64,000 bases of DNA from Membranipora membranacea (lineage: Eukaryota; Bryozoa; Gymnolaemata; Cheilostomatida; Membraniporidae), in the NCBI GenBank assembly GCA_914767715.1, contig OU612073.1:4896001-4960000 (forward strand). Reading direction: 5' to 3'. Both the position numbers and the translations under genes were made by a program. This document shows positions 37,401 to 49,440 of this stretch, piece after piece. How positions within the stretch are numbered: position 1 is the stretch's first letter; each line of letters opens with the position of its first letter. The notes beneath the pieces were generated by a model. That model was not told the origin of the DNA. It ran no database searches and was given only the letters and a program-made list of their open reading frames with translations.

Positions 37401-38115
37401 GCCTCCACTACAATTCCTAATCTACCCAACATTTAGATTGAATTTATTTTTTATTTTCTTCCCTGTATGTTACTTAAAACTGAAAAAAAAATTATTTTGA
37501 TTTAGCATACTGAAGATTGCAGTACACACAGCTATTCTAAAGAAGATCTGTGCATATGACCGAGCAGTTTGTCAGGGGCAGATGTTCTGCGGACATCCTC
37601 AACCTCAATATATGGGTACACTGTATTGTGAAGATCCAGAATGCCAATGTCAGCATAGCCATGTGAGTGGATATCATATCATGATCAATATTTATTTCTA
37701 AATTAACGATAACAGCAAATAACAGCCATCAGCCTGTTTTGGTTGGTACTTACACAGAGGTACTTGTAATATTGCAGAGAGCCAGTTTCTTTTCTCCACA
37801 AGCAGAAATCAAGATAATACTATGAAAGATAGTCAAGTAGACCCTAGAATAGAGAAAAAGTTTTCGAACTTATTTAAAGTTCCCAGTGCTTTTTTTTTAT
37901 CAAATTGATACCAAAACCAGTAAATTTAACGATAACTTTTTTATTGTTTTGTATTGTAGAGCAAGACTATAACTTGTGAGCGACGGCGTCGTAACCCACA
38001 CTCTACCACCCAGGTTGAGGATGATGAAGGCTTAGCAAACACACTCGAGCGTTACTACAAGTACAAACACGGTCCAGGCCAGCGAGTTCAATATCTGCAG
38101 CGTATGTCTGACTGA
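34423..38115 (+). CDS. EGF-like type I membrane protein, intact right copy
   Basis: Exons 34423-34480, about 34885-34901 (uncertain), 35071-35306, 35709-35764, 36451-36492, 36910-36982, 37506-37662 and 37960-38115 give about 264 aa. A signal peptide (MDYFITSALTVVAILIQTS) is followed by a Thr-rich stretch, one EGF-like domain (about 69-114; CKNKGYC and CLTGWTGQYCERR give the C-x-C-x-x-W-x-G-x-x-C ending), one membrane span (LALVIFAGVVIVLAFVLV) and a Cys-rich cytoplasmic tail (ICAYDRAVC, MFCGH, LYCEDPECQC) with a basic ERRRR patch. It probably acts as a cell-surface adhesion or signalling protein; the ligand is unknown. The tiny second exon is inferred only to keep frame, using a weak donor. 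It ends 342 bp short of the convergent GX3 gene. The left copy is broken. Confidence 0.75.
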
Positions 38116-38413
38116 TAACCTTTTTTGTTGTTTATTTGTAGTTTATGTTGCTATGAAAAATAGTTACCATTATTAGGACAGTGTTATGAAATCAATTTAA
38201 ATGCTTATTCATGTTGGTCATGAATTTCTCATTTCACAATAACAAATCAGGGTGGGTCCGCTTGAGCTCCAATAATAATGCTATAGTAACATCAGAGAAC
38301 TTAGCCTTGTAGGCCGGTTAACAAGGCTACAGAGAACTACTTTGTTTACTTGTAAAATACTTTACAGCCTATCGATTTTAATACAAACAAAAAATAACAC
38401 TACACCAATGTCC

Positions 38414-38419
38414 AATAAA
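38414..38419 (+). terminator. poly(A) signal AATAAA of the EGF-type gene
   Basis: AATAAA lies 300 nt after the stop at 38115 and only about 40 bp from the stop of the convergent GX3 gene; the same arrangement is seen at 6096-6101. Confidence 0.45.
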
Positions 38420-38456
38420 ATATATAATGCAACCAATGGCTATAATAATTTGAGCA

Positions 38457-39405
38457 TCACCTTTTTACTGAGAAGTTATGTGCCCAGTTTTTTTTTACGT
38501 TCCCTGTAGCACAATGATTGGTGTACAGGATCTAAATTAATTTGGCACAATCTGATTAGCTGCGCAAGAAAAGGACTCAAACAAATATGAAGGAGAAATT
38601 ATAGTGAGCTTACCTGTAAAGTCCCAGATTGCATTCAAGTAACCTTCTCCAAAGCCTATTTGTCTACCCATCGCAAAACCTGTTGCATTGCCTTCCTTCT
38701 CTCCTGCCATGTAGCCGCTAAGGAATCCAGTGTGATTACCCTGAGTGAGCCCCTCTGTTAAACCTTCTGCCTGTCCCTCCAAATAACCTTGTAATTTCCC
38801 TCCTGCCCAACCATGTTCATAGCGCTCACTACAGACAGACTCACATATCACATGACAATCCGGATGACCCTTGTGGTATTTTTCGGCTTGCCAACTCTTC
38901 CGCCAGCCTTCATAATTACGCTAGGCAGTGTCACAGATCAGCTCAAGTATATACCTGATGAATTCCCCAATGCCGAACGGAATCCTATTCAGTAAGCTCT
39001 CTGGGACTGCTCTCACTGTAAGAAGGAAATAAAGGGCTTGTCTAATGCCAGATTATGTATATAAAACAATGAGTGTTGGTCTGACTCCCTTATATCACCA
39101 CCTCGCAAATCACAAGTGCAGGACCCATGACAAAATAAGATATATTCAATATTGGTGATCTAACATGCTACACGCTACATGTTGCCAGAGAAAATTGAAC
39201 AATTACGGCACTCGCGGGCGCGCAGTGTAAAAGGTGGTTTGAATTACTTGCACGCTAGCAAATAGAGACAACATTTACTATCTGCCTAATGGGTTACAGA
39301 GTGCCTTCCCCTTTTTCTTTATCGTCCGTAAATCAGCCTAGCACTAAAGCTTTATAGAAGCAACCCTCACTGCCATACAAACATACCTATGAGATCGCAG
39401 CTCAT
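38457..39405 (-). pseudogene. GX3-repeat protein gene, right copy, with nonsense codon
   Basis: Exons correspond one to one with the left copy: 39405-39387, 39015-38614 and 38503-38457. The GX3 run is kept in frame (HGWAGGKLQGYLEGQAEG through GFGEGYLNAI), but codon 38, TAT (Tyr) in the left copy, is TAG here (38931-38933). Splice sites and the terminal exon frame are intact, so decay looks recent. Translation from a downstream Met (MICESV) would still give the whole GX3 run, so a shortened product cannot be excluded. Confidence 0.7.
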
Positions 39406-39464
39406 CTTCGCTACAGGAAAATTCTGGTGTCTCAGATTATGAAAATATTCAGCAGATGAAGAAC

Positions 39465-40155
39465 CTAATACACTGACTGATGAAAATATAATATAATAAA
39501 TGGGTCTCGTGCTGATGGCAACAGTATCTAAATTTTTCATGCAGCGATCCAGTCTATTGGATAGGATTGCGATGAAAAATCAATCCCCATTTTTGTACAT
39601 GTAATGTATATGGGGGAAATTCCCTTTCCGAAGCATAAAATGTTGGGAATTTCCCTGATATTGAACAAAGATAAACCCAACTTCTATTGATTAGGTTGTG
39701 ACTTGTTAATAAATGAGCTTCAGAAGGTTATATCATAGTTGTATTGATTTGATGCTCATTAAAAAAATAAGCTATCTGCCGTTTATCCTAATGGTTTTGA
39801 TTATTTGGCAGCATATGCTTATAACATGATGTTAATGCGTAGAAGCAGCTTGATATTTCACCAAATGAAGAAGAAGAAAGAATTTTTAATCCTGATGTTG
39901 AGGACTATCTCCAGGCAAATTATTGTTTGCAAACTTTCTGGGAAGTTAGTTTCACTGGCTGACTTGGCTTGGAGAATAGTTTGTAATATATCACACTCGT
40001 GACCATGACTAGTATGCTGAGCACAACTGCTAAAGCTGCAAAAAAATAGATGAAAAATTCAGATTAACTGGGCGAATGTATCAAGTTGTAATGTGGTTCA
40101 GAGTTGTGTACACATTGATGTTAATAAGACAACTGCCTACACATGTGTATATATC
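39465..40155. other. gene-free stretch
   Basis: No supported gene. An ORF at 39805-40002 (65 aa) has no recognisable features. Confidence 0.5.
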
Positions 40156-40159
40156 TTAA

Positions 40160-41988
40160 ACCACTAGGTGGCTCAATATTATTCATGCATCACATTATTC
40201 TCTGGTTCTTCACCTCCGTAATGATATGCTTCTTTAAAAAATTGGTCCACTCTAAGTGCATTATATATCTATCGCAGTAGAGGCCTTCCTAAAAACGCTC
40301 GCATAAAATTAACCCTGAAAAGGGTGTGATATTTGACGTCACTGAGCTGTTAGTGCGCTGTGTTGATAGAAATTCCTCAACAACTTTAGCTAAATAGGTC
40401 ACGCATCAACATCTTTGTTGACTACACACAGTATCCTAGTGGATGCGGTTATGTCTACATGGCCAATGTTTTATAATCTTTGACAAGGCTCTCCCCACAT
40501 TAAATATCACATTGCTGTCAAAACAAACATTATTGCGGTCCATAATAAATTACCTCATCGATGACTGCAAAATATGCAAAATATCCTTACTCTGTGATAT
40601 GCTCATCGTATAAACATCCATGACCATAGAATGATACAAGCCCCAATTCACAAAGCCAGAGTTAGTTTATTAGCGACGATCAATTTGTCTAACATTATTC
40701 AACACACGTTATTAAACTTACGATCTTTAGTTTTAACTGATGTTGTCTAAGTGACGAATCTGTTGATTCAGAAAATGAAGCTTCTGGGGCCATTCTAGGG
40801 GAATAGGGCAGGCAACTGATGGTGAAGGAATATGTTTCTTCACAAGAACTGACCGTGGAGGATATGCATGCAGAGGTAGGCTTGTTTCTCAAGCGGAATG
40901 ACAATAATATTTCAATGGAAAAATTTGTGTCTTGGTTGATGTTTTGTGTTCTGGCCATTTTTTACAAAAAATCAAGAATCTTTGTCACAGTTAGCCGCAG
41001 CACAGTATTTTTTCGGATTTACCTCGGCTCGCCATCTACCCAGCACATTATTTAGAATTTTATCATCACATAGAATTTTTGTCTGCTGATAAAGTTTTAT
41101 CAATTAAAAATCTCCAATTATAAATATACAATGGATGGCAAACAGCAGGTCCTCACCGAAAGTTTTTAGTCAAGTTCACATAATTATACATAAGGCATAC
41201 TATAAGCTGGTCAGTTTCAAGAATAGGAGAACAGTAACACAGTTAATGTCTAAAGCTTTATCTAAAGTCTAAAGCTATAACATATTGGAATGCTAAAGTC
41301 TAAAAATTCTTGATCTCCTTTCCCTTTGCCTTATTTTCACTAACTTCGTGCAGCAGATGACTCAGCTATGGCTGGATTATTTTATTATCTGACCTGCGTC
41401 TTACCTCAGTTTATAGTATGTGACATTTATTCTCAATCGAACACACACACACAGCCGTGCTTGTTGTAATATAAAATTCCGAGTTTGTTTACTTAGCCAG
41501 TGGATCTCAGTGGAGTATTGTATTCAATTGGGGCCACTCATAGAATACCTTACTACACAATATAGCCTTAGTTTGGTGCTCTGTGTTGACCTACATTTGC
41601 AGAAATCACACAAATAAGCTGACTTTTTAGACCATCATATCTCAAATTTGGGGATGGGGATGCCAGTGCCCTTCCATGAGGTTGCAATTGAGATATGGGT
41701 GCATAGGCTCATAGTAGAAAATGAAAATCAGCACCATGGATTTTCTGCTGTATTGAGTACAAGATAGCTCTGTTTGTTTTGATTTTACAATAGGCTGATC
41801 ACTCAAACAGCTCTCTGACGTCACAAAACGTTAGCCTGGCTTGATGTGAGCGTTTTCGGGAAGGCCTCTACTGCGATAGATATAAAATGCACTAAGAGTG
41901 GACCAATTTTCTAAAGAAGCACATCATTACGGAGCTGAAGAATCAGAGAATAATTTGATACATGAATAAAATTGATCCACCTAGTTGT
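40160..41988. mobile_element. 1.83-kb element with about 150-bp inverted ends, flanked by TTAA
   Basis: The left end ACCACTAGGTGGCTCAATAT and the right end read inward ACAACTAGGTGGATCAATTT start a terminal inverted repeat running about 150 bp (to GAGGCCTTCC near 40290 and 41858), with weaker similarity beyond (TGACGTCA...GAGCTGT). TTAA lies immediately outside both ends (40156-40159, 41989-41992), the target duplication of piggyBac and Kolobok families. Internal ORFs (40695-40958 minus, 40819-41055 plus) show no transposase motif, so it is probably non-autonomous. Confidence 0.8.
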
Positions 41989-42078
41989 TTAAAGACAAGA
42001 TCCTATTTTGGTTAATAAGTAAACCATCATTGCTACATATATTCAGTGATTTATACCTACACAATAATGGCAAAATGG

Positions 42079-42135
<57 letters not shown>

Positions 42136-42164
42136 AACATATACATATACATATACATATACAT
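42079..42164 (+). repeat. (ATACAT)n microsatellite
   Basis: Hexamer ATACAT repeated about 14 times with one interruption (ACATAAACAT). ORFs crossing it on both strands are artefacts of the repeat. Confidence 0.98.
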
Positions 42165-43237
42165 GAGTGGTCAAACTTTGAAGTTTGTCAGCGCTGCCGC
42201 TAAACCACTTCTTGTTGGACTTATGCAAGTTTGAAAGATGAAAATAAATCGATATTTCTAACCTAGCCAGATGTAAAGGGCACGGCTCATATAACACAGT
42301 ATTATACTGATATATATATTATATGGACCCTGAACAAGCGTATGGCTTTGATTGGTCCACAAGTTCAGAATCTGTTATAGCTGACACTTATAAACTTTTG
42401 TCAAGCAGCTTGCCTGAGTTGTTGAAGGTTGTTACTGGGACGTCAATCAATGCATAACAGTAAAAGCTGCCAGATTTATAGCTTCATTTAGATCCTGACA
42501 CAAAGCTTTATACTGATCGCATATCTTCACAAATAGCCAGACTATGTATTTTACCCATTGAATTCCATATCTGGAATAGCATCATTAGCTTTCTTTTGCA
42601 AAACAAAGGGCTTGCAAAAATAGCCAGTCCCTAGTAGCAATCTAGAAATGCCCTAATCATCGACACTGTAGGGGTATAATTACTGTTTGCAATTTTGTAA
42701 ACAAGACAATTTCTCAGGCTAATTATTCATGCTACTAGGGACAGCCAATCAGATCACAGTCAGATGGGTCTCTGTGTTTAGTGTCCTAACCGTATAACGC
42801 CATGATACTATTTCCATTCTAAGAGAAGAATCTAATTCAGTGATTTTACCATAAATTCATTTATCAATGTGCAGTATTATACTGATCGCTGATGTTTATG
42901 TGCTACATTATGTTGATGATCAGTTGCCTAGGAAATTACTGCAAATGCGATTAATGTCAGCAGGTTATCAGAGAACTTAACTTGCTATTTATTCAACATA
43001 ATCTTCCCACAATTTGGCTTTAAGATTATGATTGGTAGTTCTAGGAACATTCACATGAGTAGAGGATTGTGATCACCAATTGTAGCCTATCTTGATAAGC
43101 TTTGTCAAGACAGCCTACGATTTTATGTAGATGAACAATGTTTTACCCTCCTGATTTTGAGAACCCAAATTCCTTCATGGGCCAAGTGTAACAGGTGATA
43201 AAATAATAGCATTATTCTTATCACTCCACTCCCTTAC
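42165..43237. other. gene-free stretch
   Basis: No supported gene or strong repeat seen. Confidence 0.5.
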
Positions 43238-43648
43238 CTAAAGTAAAGAACCTGTCCCAGTACCCTTCTCCGTATCTGAGTTGTCTACCGCTCATAAAAC
43301 CATCATGGTGCCCATCAAGAAACCCGGTGTGTTGACCCTCCATATAGCCAGTGTGATTACCAAGTATTTGTCCTTCAGTCAGCCCCTTAAAATGTCCATC
43401 TAAATATCCTTCCAACTTTCCTAGCTTGAATCCAATTTCTTCACCTCTCTGATAGCCTTATATGCAGTCAGACTGTCCAAGCTCGAGACCTTCTTTGTGA
43501 CCCTTTAGATAGCCTTCTCCGTGACCAAGAATTCTCATTTCATCACAACTCGGTTGTCCTCCGCCTTGTAATATTCCAAGAACGCTGTCAAAAATTGATC
43601 GGAATCCGGAGGGAAGCCAATCAAGTAGACCACCATTCCGTCCACTGA
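43238..43648 (-). pseudogene. third GX3-repeat gene copy, main exon with an in-frame stop
   Basis: One exon with good borders (TGTAG/TCAG at 43648 and TTTAG/gtaagg after 43238) has the same phase as the main exon of the copies at 8.1 and 38.6 kb. It starts VSGRNGGLLDWLPSGF, then HGEGYLKGHKEGLELGQ, a TAA stop (43458-43460), then GYQRGEEIGFKLGKLEG and a run to GRQLRYGEGYWDRFF. The end matches GRQIGFGEGYLNAI of the other copies, but overall divergence is much greater, so this is an older duplicate. First and last exons were not found. The stop suggests a pseudogene unless a short intron removes it. Confidence 0.6.
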
Positions 43649-43744
43649 CTACAATGTGTGAATCGGAAAGGTCATGTAAAGGTTATGTGTTATGAAAGGT
43701 AAATGATAGCTGCAAAGATATAAAAATTCACAATGGGTGTACTT

Positions 43745-43862
43745 AGACCAAGTTTGGTCTATTTGCCTACATATCAGTTGCTGCCCAGTGGAGGGGGAGC
43801 AACTCCAAAGTGGAAGGAGAGCAACTGAAATGCAAGCAAATTGGATCAAACTTGTTTTAGGC
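43745..43862. mobile_element. small hairpin MITE related to 30850-30980
   Basis: Left arm CCAAGTTTGGTCTATTTGCC and right arm GCAAATTGGATCAAACTTG are near inverted complements; GGAGCAACTCCAA is shared with the element in the GH10 intron. Confidence 0.6.
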
Positions 43863-44834
43863 TGTACTTGACATATAGAGTGACATGAATACATAACACA
43901 CGACTGTTGTAAATATGTATACTTAATATAATGATCAAGCGGCCTAAGACATATTCTAATTCGGGCTGCCAATCACACTGCACCTGCAGTAATAAACTGA
44001 AGATGGAGCTGCCTTAAAAAGGGTTTTAAGGTACCCTTAATGCTTCCTAAAAACAAGAATGCTTCCTGGAAGTGTGGAGCCATAAATCGTTTAGCCAAGA
44101 AGCTGCCCACCATAATAACTGTTTTATATACTATCTTGCCTACCTACTTAACCTAATGTCTCACTGCGGGACCTGTATCAGAAACAGTGTATACAAACTT
44201 GGCTGAAACAAGTTGAATCAATGAGTCCTTGGTTGAATGAGCTAAAGTAAATTTATTAGTTTTACGACATAGTGGTTGGTGTACAGATAGTGGATACATT
44301 GTCGCAGCAATATGTCATGTGCCATAGCCATAGCAGTTTACCATTGCTATGTCAATTTACCTGCCATACTTACAATGTGAATTCTAGAAAAGCTACAAGC
44401 TAAATAATGTAAGATTCTGTTCTACACGATAATAGGTCAACGCTAATGGGCAGCAGATCTCTGAATGATGAACTCAGTAGTTATGACAACAATGAGATGA
44501 GGTCTGATAAGCGTAGCATAACATAACATAAGGCAAACAGGGAATTCCCCTTGATCTTCCCTCCCATTCGCGGATTTCAAAGCTCATTTTCCACTTGTAT
44601 GTGATTGTAATAATATGTTCAACCCGCACTATTCACAGTCATTGTCAACCACAATTGACAGCGGGTGGTTATACAATAAAATCATTAGTCTGTAGATGGA
44701 AGATTCAGTTTCATAGAAGATTCAGTATCTAGGAGAGTGATGGCCCGAAAATTAGAATTAGAAATTAGAAAACATGACACCTCACACCAGTTCACCAGCT
44801 TCAACAAACAAAATCAAGTTCAAAATTACTGCAA
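43863..44834. other. gene-free stretch
   Basis: No supported gene. Contains short repeats such as CATAACATAA and GATTCAGT(T/A) units near 44690-44735. Confidence 0.5.
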
Positions 44835-47800
44835 CTCAGTTATTTAAAGTCAAAAATGCTCAGTTGCAGTTATCTCCTCCTTACTTTTCCAAAAGCTATC
44901 TCCTTCCTACAGTTTTTAATTCAGAATAACCACATTTGGTCACCTGGATCGTTAGTCAATCAGCTAACTATTCATTTATCTTTTTCTGCAAAAAACTCCA
45001 AATCTGGCAAAAAATCTCCAAGTTCGTGTTTTTCTGTTTGGGCAGAACTACACTTCGACATGGTAACTCACAGAGATCTGGTTTTTTTTGGAGCATCAGT
45101 TCATCACATTATCTAAATGAGCTTTTGAGTGCATGTTTGAAATATTTTTTTAACATATTTAAAATTGCGATTTACTTTTTCATTACGGTGTTTATTTCAT
45201 CCATCAGTGCAGTGGCAATGTTGCGCAAGGCAGTGCAAAGAGCCTATATATTTGTAGTTTTGATGCCATTGTGTACAGTTTCAAACAAATTCTAATTGCC
45301 TTTTATCAAAGGAGTGGAGCAATTTACACATGACAATGGAGACGCTATACTGAACTTAAACAAAAGAATATTTCTGTTGGTTGATATAAGTTTTCAGTAT
45401 AGATCGTGGTGACCCATCAGTCACCCATCAAATTCTATCAGAATGACTATAGACCTCAAAATAATTAATATTATTATTATTCCGAAACATGGTTTTGATT
45501 TGGCTTTTTCAGTGGTTAATGTTCAATGATAGCATTTTCAAACTACACCCAAATGTTTGAGCTTAAATTTTTCTCGAATGACATCCCAATATTTTTATTA
45601 TTGAAACACACTTATGTAACTATGCTGGATGCGTATAGGATTATGATAACTGTGTGTGTGCAGGGCTCACCCTTAATAACACACATGATATTCTATGTGA
45701 GATATTCTGCTACATTTTCAGTGAGCTGGTTTCTGTATGTTCGACCTTGGTGTTTCTATTACCATTAAGGAATTGCAGTCCTGAAATAATCATTGACAGC
45801 ATTCATGTTACGGTTGAATTTGTACATTTGTTTAAAAATCGTGCCCTGGGACTGCATCTATACTGCAACAAGTTATAATGTTGTTACTTTTGAGGATTCG
45901 GTTAGCCAAACAGGTGGGCTGCCTCAATAAACAACAAATCTGAGATGGCCACCAAACAAAATTGGATGCGATTCTTCACGCAGTGCATTGAAACTATCCA
46001 AGTACAATTGAGACCTCTGCTGGACGAAGATATCAGTTAGAGCAAATACAGACATCGTTTTCTCAGAGTAAATTTTCTAATCCCTCAAGAAAATCTTATT
46101 TGTAAACAACCAGTGTATTGCAGTCTCTGTGTTTCATTACAGGGAAAGAATTTGTTACTGTTGTGCCTTGTTTATCTTTTCCAAAGGATTTAAAGGCAAT
46201 GTAATTTTAGAATATCAAAACCTGAGGATTACCTTTGTGTCTCAAGACTTGTTGCTTCTTATGATATTTATGTATTATAGCATTATTACATCAGATTAAA
46301 ATTGAAGGTTGAATTAAATCAGATGTCTTGTCGCAAGCAACATCCTGGAGCATAGGCGGCAAAATTTGTTGCCTTAGTGGCCAGGCCGCAATATCTGCGC
46401 CAGGTTGCTCTCTGTTTGCAGGCAGGTCGGAGCACACCTGGGTTCCAACCATAGCCCAGTGCTAGATAATTTGTAATCCTGCTCAGTCCAAATATATTTT
46501 CCAACCAGCATTCCAAGCCCGAAACCCCAGTTCTGATACAAAAAATTTAGCCCATATTGAGTGCCCCGGTTTTTTATACCAATTTTATTGCATCTAAAAT
46601 ATCATATCTTATTATGTTGAATCAATAGGCTTTAGTGGCTGGCTACTCATATATTTACATTTTTGCAATCGACCATGACACCTTGTCGACATTCAATTAT
46701 CCACACTCTCTTTACTCAACAAAAACATGGTCCATGCTTCTAAAAAGTTATACAATGTTGCGATCACTTCACTCTTGGTTAGCCGGGTAAACCTTCTTCC
46801 GGGAGTTATTGCACAATCAAAGAGAGGGTGCCCTGGGACTGCATCTATACTGCAACAAGTTATAATGTTGTTACTTTTGAGGATTCGGTTAGCCAAACAG
46901 GTGGGCTGCCTCAATAAACAACAAATCTGAGATGGCCTCCAAACAAAATCTGAAGCAATTCTCCATGCGGTGCATTGAAACGATCCAAGTACAATTGAGA
47001 CCAAAGCTGGATGAAGATATCAGTTAGAGCAATTACAGACATTGTTTTCTCACAGTAAATTTTCTAATCCCTCAAGAAAATCTTATTTGTAAACAACCAG
47101 TTGTATTGCAGTCTCTGTGTTTCATTATAGGGAAAGAATTTGTTACTGTTGTGCCTCGTTTATCTTTTCCAAATGATTTAAAGGCAATGTAATATTAGAA
47201 TATCAAAACCTGAGGATAACCTTTGTGTCTCAAGACTGATTAAAATTGAAGGTTGATTTAAATCAGATGTCTTGTCACAAGCCACATCCCGGAGCATAGG
47301 CGGCGAAATTCGTTGCCTTAGTGGCCAGGCCACAATATCTGCGCCAGGTTGCTCTCTGTTTGCAGGCAGGTCGGAGCACACCTGGGTGCTAACCAAAGCC
47401 CAGTAGATGATTGACCGCAGACACATTTGATATGAGGCCCTTTCGATAAATTTAAGGTTCAATGATTGCACAGACCAAGGGTACATTGTGGCAGCATCAT
47501 TCAAGGATTGTAATAGTTAATCCTATTGTAAAAACTGCCACAATACTGCCTTCCTAGCTATACCCACCGTATCAATTTAGCTAGGATAGTTAGGTGTAAT
47601 TTAAGCATAAAACTTCATGTCTAATTGTGGAGTAAGGCTGTACAAAGAGAAATCTTTACGGGAGAGCCTGCATATTCTATTTTTTACTGTAATCAAAAAC
47701 TTTGAATTTAGTTCATTCTCCAGAACCCTATAATTGTGACAAATAGATGAAAGAAGTTTTTGGCATCAAGCTTCCCATAACTTTCCCCTTGACGCAAAGC

Positions 47801-48037
47801 TCGCAGGTACCTTGACCAAGGAGTAAAATACTCTTTCCTTGACTATTGTTAAAAAATTTACTCTGAATCCCTTTACTCTGTGAAGCAGTCTATCCACATG
47901 CTTGAAACTAAAATGTTTTACACAGATAGATAGATGGGGTGATAACTCTACACTGCAAATGAGCCACCAAATTTCAACAATAAGAGAAGACAACTTCTTA
48001 GCCCAAGATTTGCCCAAATTGACTTTAATGAACTGAG
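44835..48037 (-). mobile_element. 3.2-kb TIR element, copy 2, inverted and internally duplicated
   Basis: Reverse-complement counterpart of 12816-15530, with the same CTCAGTT(A/C)(T/A)TTAAAGTC ends. It is longer because an internal block of about 600 bp occurs twice: 45842-46460 and 46828-47405 share TGCCCTGGGACTGCATCTAT and the GCAGGCAGGTCGGAGCACAC region. Between the two blocks lies sequence that in copy 1 is at 14360-14760, so the order has been rearranged. No transposase seen. Confidence 0.8.
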
Positions 48038-49440
48038 AATAGCATGACTTTGAAAAACCTGACTGTGAGCTTTGACATTTTCTCTAATAAATAGTAAACA
48101 ATCTTACACAGAGCAACAGTTCCCTTGCTGACAGAGATCAGATCCATTCCTGTGAATATGAGGAAAACGGTATTGTAAAATGAAAACTGTATCCTTTTAG
48201 AAGTGCAAATATTTCAACAATCAGTTTTTTTCTATTGAGCAGAGGCGTATTGGCGATCTGCAAACATGAGAACGTTCTCTATTGGTGATCTGACTATATG
48301 GTTCTCTGTGGTCTTTGAACTGTCATGGAATTAGTAAACAGGTATATTACTCAACTTTCATTAGTGAACTTTTTCTAAAAACAACTTTGTTTACTTTCAG
48401 ACAAAATTCACATGACTTTGCTGGGGGCCGACAGGTGGAGTTTTCTTAATTAATTACATCAATACGGTGTTCCAATAGATTATAAGTGTAGGAGGTCAGG
48501 GCCAAGTATAACAGTTGATTAAGGAAAGGTTTTGTGAAGAAATTTCCAAAACTTTCCGATGATATGAAGTTGTGAGTTTGTTTGAGTTATCCTCCCTCTG
48601 AATACAAGGAGACAACTCCTACCTTTGTATGAAAAGCCAGTATATTGAATTGTCTGAGCAGGCAGTTTGGGACATATCAAGCGCCACACTCCCATGTCTA
48701 ACTCTGACATCACTTCATTCCAGCAGTTGCTTTCCTTGGTATCTCACCATCTCCTAGCACATTGCAACATCATATTTAATTTACCACTCGCTGTCATTCG
48801 GTGCATGACAGCTCATGAAGCTTGTTTTCTATTGTGAATCTGGAACACCACCGGAAATCTAAGCCTCATTTATGTTAACCAAATATAGTTAAAAAGGCAG
48901 CATAGAATGGAAGTTTATTGAATCAGACACTCGGGAAAAACACTAGCATGTTGTTTTCTGAGCAAACATAAAACCACCAATCAAAAGCACACACAAGTAG
49001 TCTGGAACGTTATGTCAATTTTTTCACACAAAAGAATACAAATACTGTTGACAGAGACCAAAAATGAAAAATTTAGTAACTTTAAAAACTGAATAAAGAC
49101 AGTTTTAAGTTTATTTATGTGGCAGGATGAGTTTGTTTTTCCATATAAAAAAATAAGAATAACAATATATGGTTGGTTGGTACAAGGAGTTGGTAGATAC
49201 AATTTTCAACTTTCATAAAATTTTAACGTTATTTGGTCCCAAAATCATGTAAGTTGGACGATGAACAAGTAATATTAAGGCCATGTATGGATGGAATGGC
49301 ATTTTCAAGTAAGATCCAATTTAAAATCCTTTTAAAAATGTAATAGTATACTAAGGGTGGGTGGGACCTTGTTACATGAAGAAAGTACACTTTGTTAAAC
49401 CTGCCGTTGAGCCTTAATCTTTGGAGAATAAGGGGTAAGC
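48038..49440. other. intergenic stretch and 3' flank of the caspase gene
   Basis: No supported gene. TTTATT at 49110-49115 (AATAAA on the minus strand), 326 bp past the caspase stop, is a candidate poly(A) signal. Confidence 0.45.

Larger units (their letters stand above)
32155..39464 (+). repeat. right copy of the tandem segmental duplication
   Basis: Counterpart of 1-8964, without the 1.8-kb RT insertion. It starts inside intron 9 of the complete GH10 gene and ends just upstream of the GX3 gene's first exon at GCAGATGAAGAAC. It is followed by sequence unrelated to that at 8965. Confidence 0.95.

Noticed and set aside
42043-42297. ORFs through the ATACAT repeat
   Set aside because: Low-complexity Y-V/I-H translation from a microsatellite on both strands.
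38931-43460. TAG/TAA stops in GX3 genes as recoding (selenocysteine or readthrough)
   Set aside because: The stops differ in type and position, the left copy has Tyr, and TGA is not involved; nonsense mutation is simpler.
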